Source: Thermoplasmata archaeon
GTDB taxonomy: Archaea > Thermoplasmatota > Thermoplasmata > UBA10834
Assembly (NCBI GenBank): GCA_013329135.1
Contig: DUKU01000179.1
Span: forward strand, 1 to 15,308
Reading direction: 5' to 3'
DNA: 15,308 nucleotides
The position numbers were made by a program, and so were the translations under genes. How positions within the stretch are numbered: position 1 is the first letter of the stretch; each line of letters starts with the position of its first letter. The notes under the pieces are model-generated. The model searched no databases. It was not told the DNA's origin and saw only the letters and a list, made by a program, of their open reading frames with translations. Positions 14,099 through 15,308 of this stretch are shown here, piece after piece.

Positions 14099-14710
14099 TC
14101 ACTTGGACAGCGCGACCACCCTCGAACAAAGGGTGCCCGCGACGACCGTGACATCCTCTGTCGAGAGCATGCGCGAGGCGCACGAATCGAAGAGTATGTT
14201 CGCAGAGGAGGGGACCTCGTCGTCCCCGACCCACATCAGGATGTCCACATCGAGCTTGGGGAAGAACCTCGTCCTGAACGAGACGGTCGCCTTGCCCAAG
14301 GGGACGGCGCCTAACCGCTCCCCCGCGCGCCTCAGGGCCTCCGGGTCCGCGCCGAACCTGGAGACCAGGGTGTCGAGTGTCCGCTTCTTGTACGCTGGGA
14401 AGTACAAGGCGCCCCCTTGGAACTCTCTGAACGTGACCATCTCGCCTGTGGGCTCGGACCTCTCCGCGCCGAGAAGATAGTGCAGCACCAGGACCTGGAC
14501 ATGCGGCTTGACCATGGAGCCATCATCGGAGTATGTCATGGCCCGGGCTTGCGGATCGACCATGCATTCACGGTCCATCAGCTTGACGCGCAGGACTCCG
14601 CCATCGTAGCCCGATCCAGATTCTGGAGCGAGCGTCGCCGGGCCCCGGCGCGCGGCCTCGTCCCAAGCGAGCCTGAGGGCCTCCTGGTCTCCCGCCAGCT
14701 GATCAGGCAT
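14099..14710 (-). CDS. DUF3786 protein of the acetyl-CoA pathway neighbourhood
   Basis: 203-residue soluble protein. It matches the uncharacterised DUF3786 family, often found beside CODH/acetyl-CoA synthase and corrinoid methyltransferase genes. Hallmarks visible: PHVQVLVLHYLLGA, the MVTFREFQGGALYFPAYKKR block (about 86-105), GKATVSFRTRFFPKLDVDILMWVGDDEVPSSANILFD (about 145-181) and the terminal SCASRMLSTEDVTVVAG. Biochemical function unknown; a role with methyl-corrinoid or Ni enzymes is suggested only by genome context. ATG 14710 is preferred: GGTGAGG lies 6 bp upstream. A GTG at 14722 is possible and starts one base after the upstream stop. It sits directly downstream of the acsE-like gene. 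Confidence 0.85.
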   Translation of the reverse strand: MPDQLAGDQEALRLAWDEAARRGPATLAPESGSGYDGGVLRVKLMDRECMVDPQARAMTYSDDGSMVKPHVQVLVLHYLLGAERSEPTGEMVTFREFQGGALYFPAYKKRTLDTLVSRFGADPEALRRAGERLGAVPLGKATVSFRTRFFPKLDVDILMWVGDDEVPSSANILFDSCASRMLSTEDVTVVAGTLCSRVVALSK

Positions 14711-14723
14711 GGTCCGCCTCACC

Positions 14724-15308
14724 TTAGACGTGCAGGAACGAGTGGGCGTACAACTTCTTGTTCAGGAGCACGTCCGAGGCCTTCACGCACCTCATGAGCT
14801 GCTCGTCGAGCGGGTCCACTATGGCTGCGTCCAGGCCACGCCCAAGGAGCATCGTGAGATATGTGCTGTTCAGAAGGCTCCTCTCGTCAGCGCCGCTGGA
14901 CACGTTGCTCAAGCCTACGAGGGTCTTCGGAGGAGGGGTGTTCAGGCACCTGAATGCCGACACGGCCTCGCACACGACCGGGCACTGGTCCTGGGCCGCG
15001 CCTATCGGCAGCACCACAGGGTCGAGGTACAGCTTCGTGGGGTCGAGCCCTTTGTCCATGGCGGTCGCCATCAGTACCATCGCGACCTCGGTCCTGCCCT
15101 CGACCGAGTTCGGGATGCCCTTCTCGTTTATCGTGAGGCAGACGATGTCCGCATTGTGCTGGAGCGCCAAGGGGAAGAACTTCTCCATCCTCTTCTCCTC
15201 GGCCGTGGTCGAGTTGATGAGAGGGGTCTGCTTGCACGCGCTCAGGCCGGCCTCCTGGGTCTTCAGGCCTGGGGAGTCTATCGCGAGGCGCACGTCGTGC
15301 GCGTCCTG
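14724..15308 (-). CDS. AcsE-like methyl-tetrahydropterin:corrinoid methyltransferase (5' end outside window)
   Basis: Visible 194 residues of a pterin-binding TIM-barrel methyltransferase, most like AcsE of the Wood-Ljungdahl pathway, which moves a methyl group from methyl-tetrahydrofolate (or an archaeal pterin) to the corrinoid iron-sulfur protein. Family segments: AIDSPGLKTQEAGLSACKQT then LINSTTAEEKRMEKFFPLAL, CLTINEKGIPN, LYLDPVVLPIGAAQD, TLVGLSNVSSG, LLGRGLDAAIVDPLDE and LLNKKLYAHSF. These hold counterparts of the Asp and Asn residues AcsE uses for pterin binding (DS, DP, SNVS). About 70 N-terminal residues lie beyond the right edge, since the usual length is about 262. It runs into the DUF3786 gene with a 1-13 base gap, so both should be one operon. 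Whether the carrier is folate or methanopterin cannot be told. Confidence 0.88.
   Translation of the reverse strand, partial: QDAHDVRLAIDSPGLKTQEAGLSACKQTPLINSTTAEEKRMEKFFPLALQHNADIVCLTINEKGIPNSVEGRTEVAMVLMATAMDKGLDPTKLYLDPVVLPIGAAQDQCPVVCEAVSAFRCLNTPPPKTLVGLSNVSSGADERSLLNSTYLTMLLGRGLDAAIVDPLDEQLMRCVKASDVLLNKKLYAHSFLHV

Noticed and set aside
1..15308. tRNA, rRNA, CRISPR or insertion sequence
   Set aside because: No T-arm-like cluster, repeat-spacer pattern, transposase or terminal inverted repeats were seen by eye; short RNAs could still be missed.

Overview
This window looks like part of the genome of a GC-rich archaeon. The evidence is an archaeal-type purine enzyme (PurP), an archaeal/eukaryotic rRNA methyltransferase (Nep1), and TATA-like boxes placed about 22-30 bp before many start codons, as expected for leaderless or near-leaderless archaeal transcripts. 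A corrinoid methyltransferase of the AcsE type next to a DUF3786 protein suggests a Wood-Ljungdahl (acetyl-CoA) pathway. A Thermoplasmata-like lineage is a reasonable guess, but it is an inference; no rRNA or phylogenetic marker was analysed.

Layout, left to right. (1) 1-1627, minus strand: purP followed by nep1 (nep1 runs off the left edge), joined by a 4-base stop/start overlap. (2) 1706-2527, minus strand: a winged-helix plus two-CBS-domain regulator, divergent from (3) a plus-strand three-gene operon at 2655-6919. That operon encodes an opine/octopine dehydrogenase-family enzyme, a cobalamin-dependent glutamate-mutase-like protein, and an asparagine-synthetase homologue whose glutaminase site is destroyed. 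The gap between regulator and operon carries three 7-bp direct repeats spaced exactly 10 bp apart. (4) 6922-7710, minus strand: a QueG-like two-cluster [4Fe-4S] protein, divergent from (5) a plus-strand MFS transporter, an EamA/DMT transporter and a KaiC-like protein without a Walker A lysine. (6) 10974-11911, minus strand: a small unknown protein and a DedA/VTT-like membrane protein, divergent from (7) an unknown 201-residue protein. (8) 12683-13984, minus strand: a secreted clostripain-family (C11) cysteine protease. (9) 14099-15308, minus strand: the DUF3786 gene and the acsE-like gene (5' end off the right edge).

The most unusual part is 1706-6919. The three enzymes could run in sequence: reductive N-alkylation of an amino acid by the opine dehydrogenase-like enzyme, adenosylcobalamin radical rearrangement by the mutase-like enzyme, then ATP-dependent amide formation by an asparagine-synthetase-like enzyme that cannot take its nitrogen from glutamine. 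I recognise no known pathway with this gene set. It could make an opine-type small molecule (metallophore, osmolyte or signal), perhaps under control of the divergent CBS regulator. This pathway is inferred from gene order and motifs only.

Genes are very tightly packed. All three convergent gene pairs either overlap (by 11 bp) or are 2 bp apart. No tRNA, rRNA, CRISPR array or insertion sequence was seen, and no stretch over 300 bases lacks a gene.
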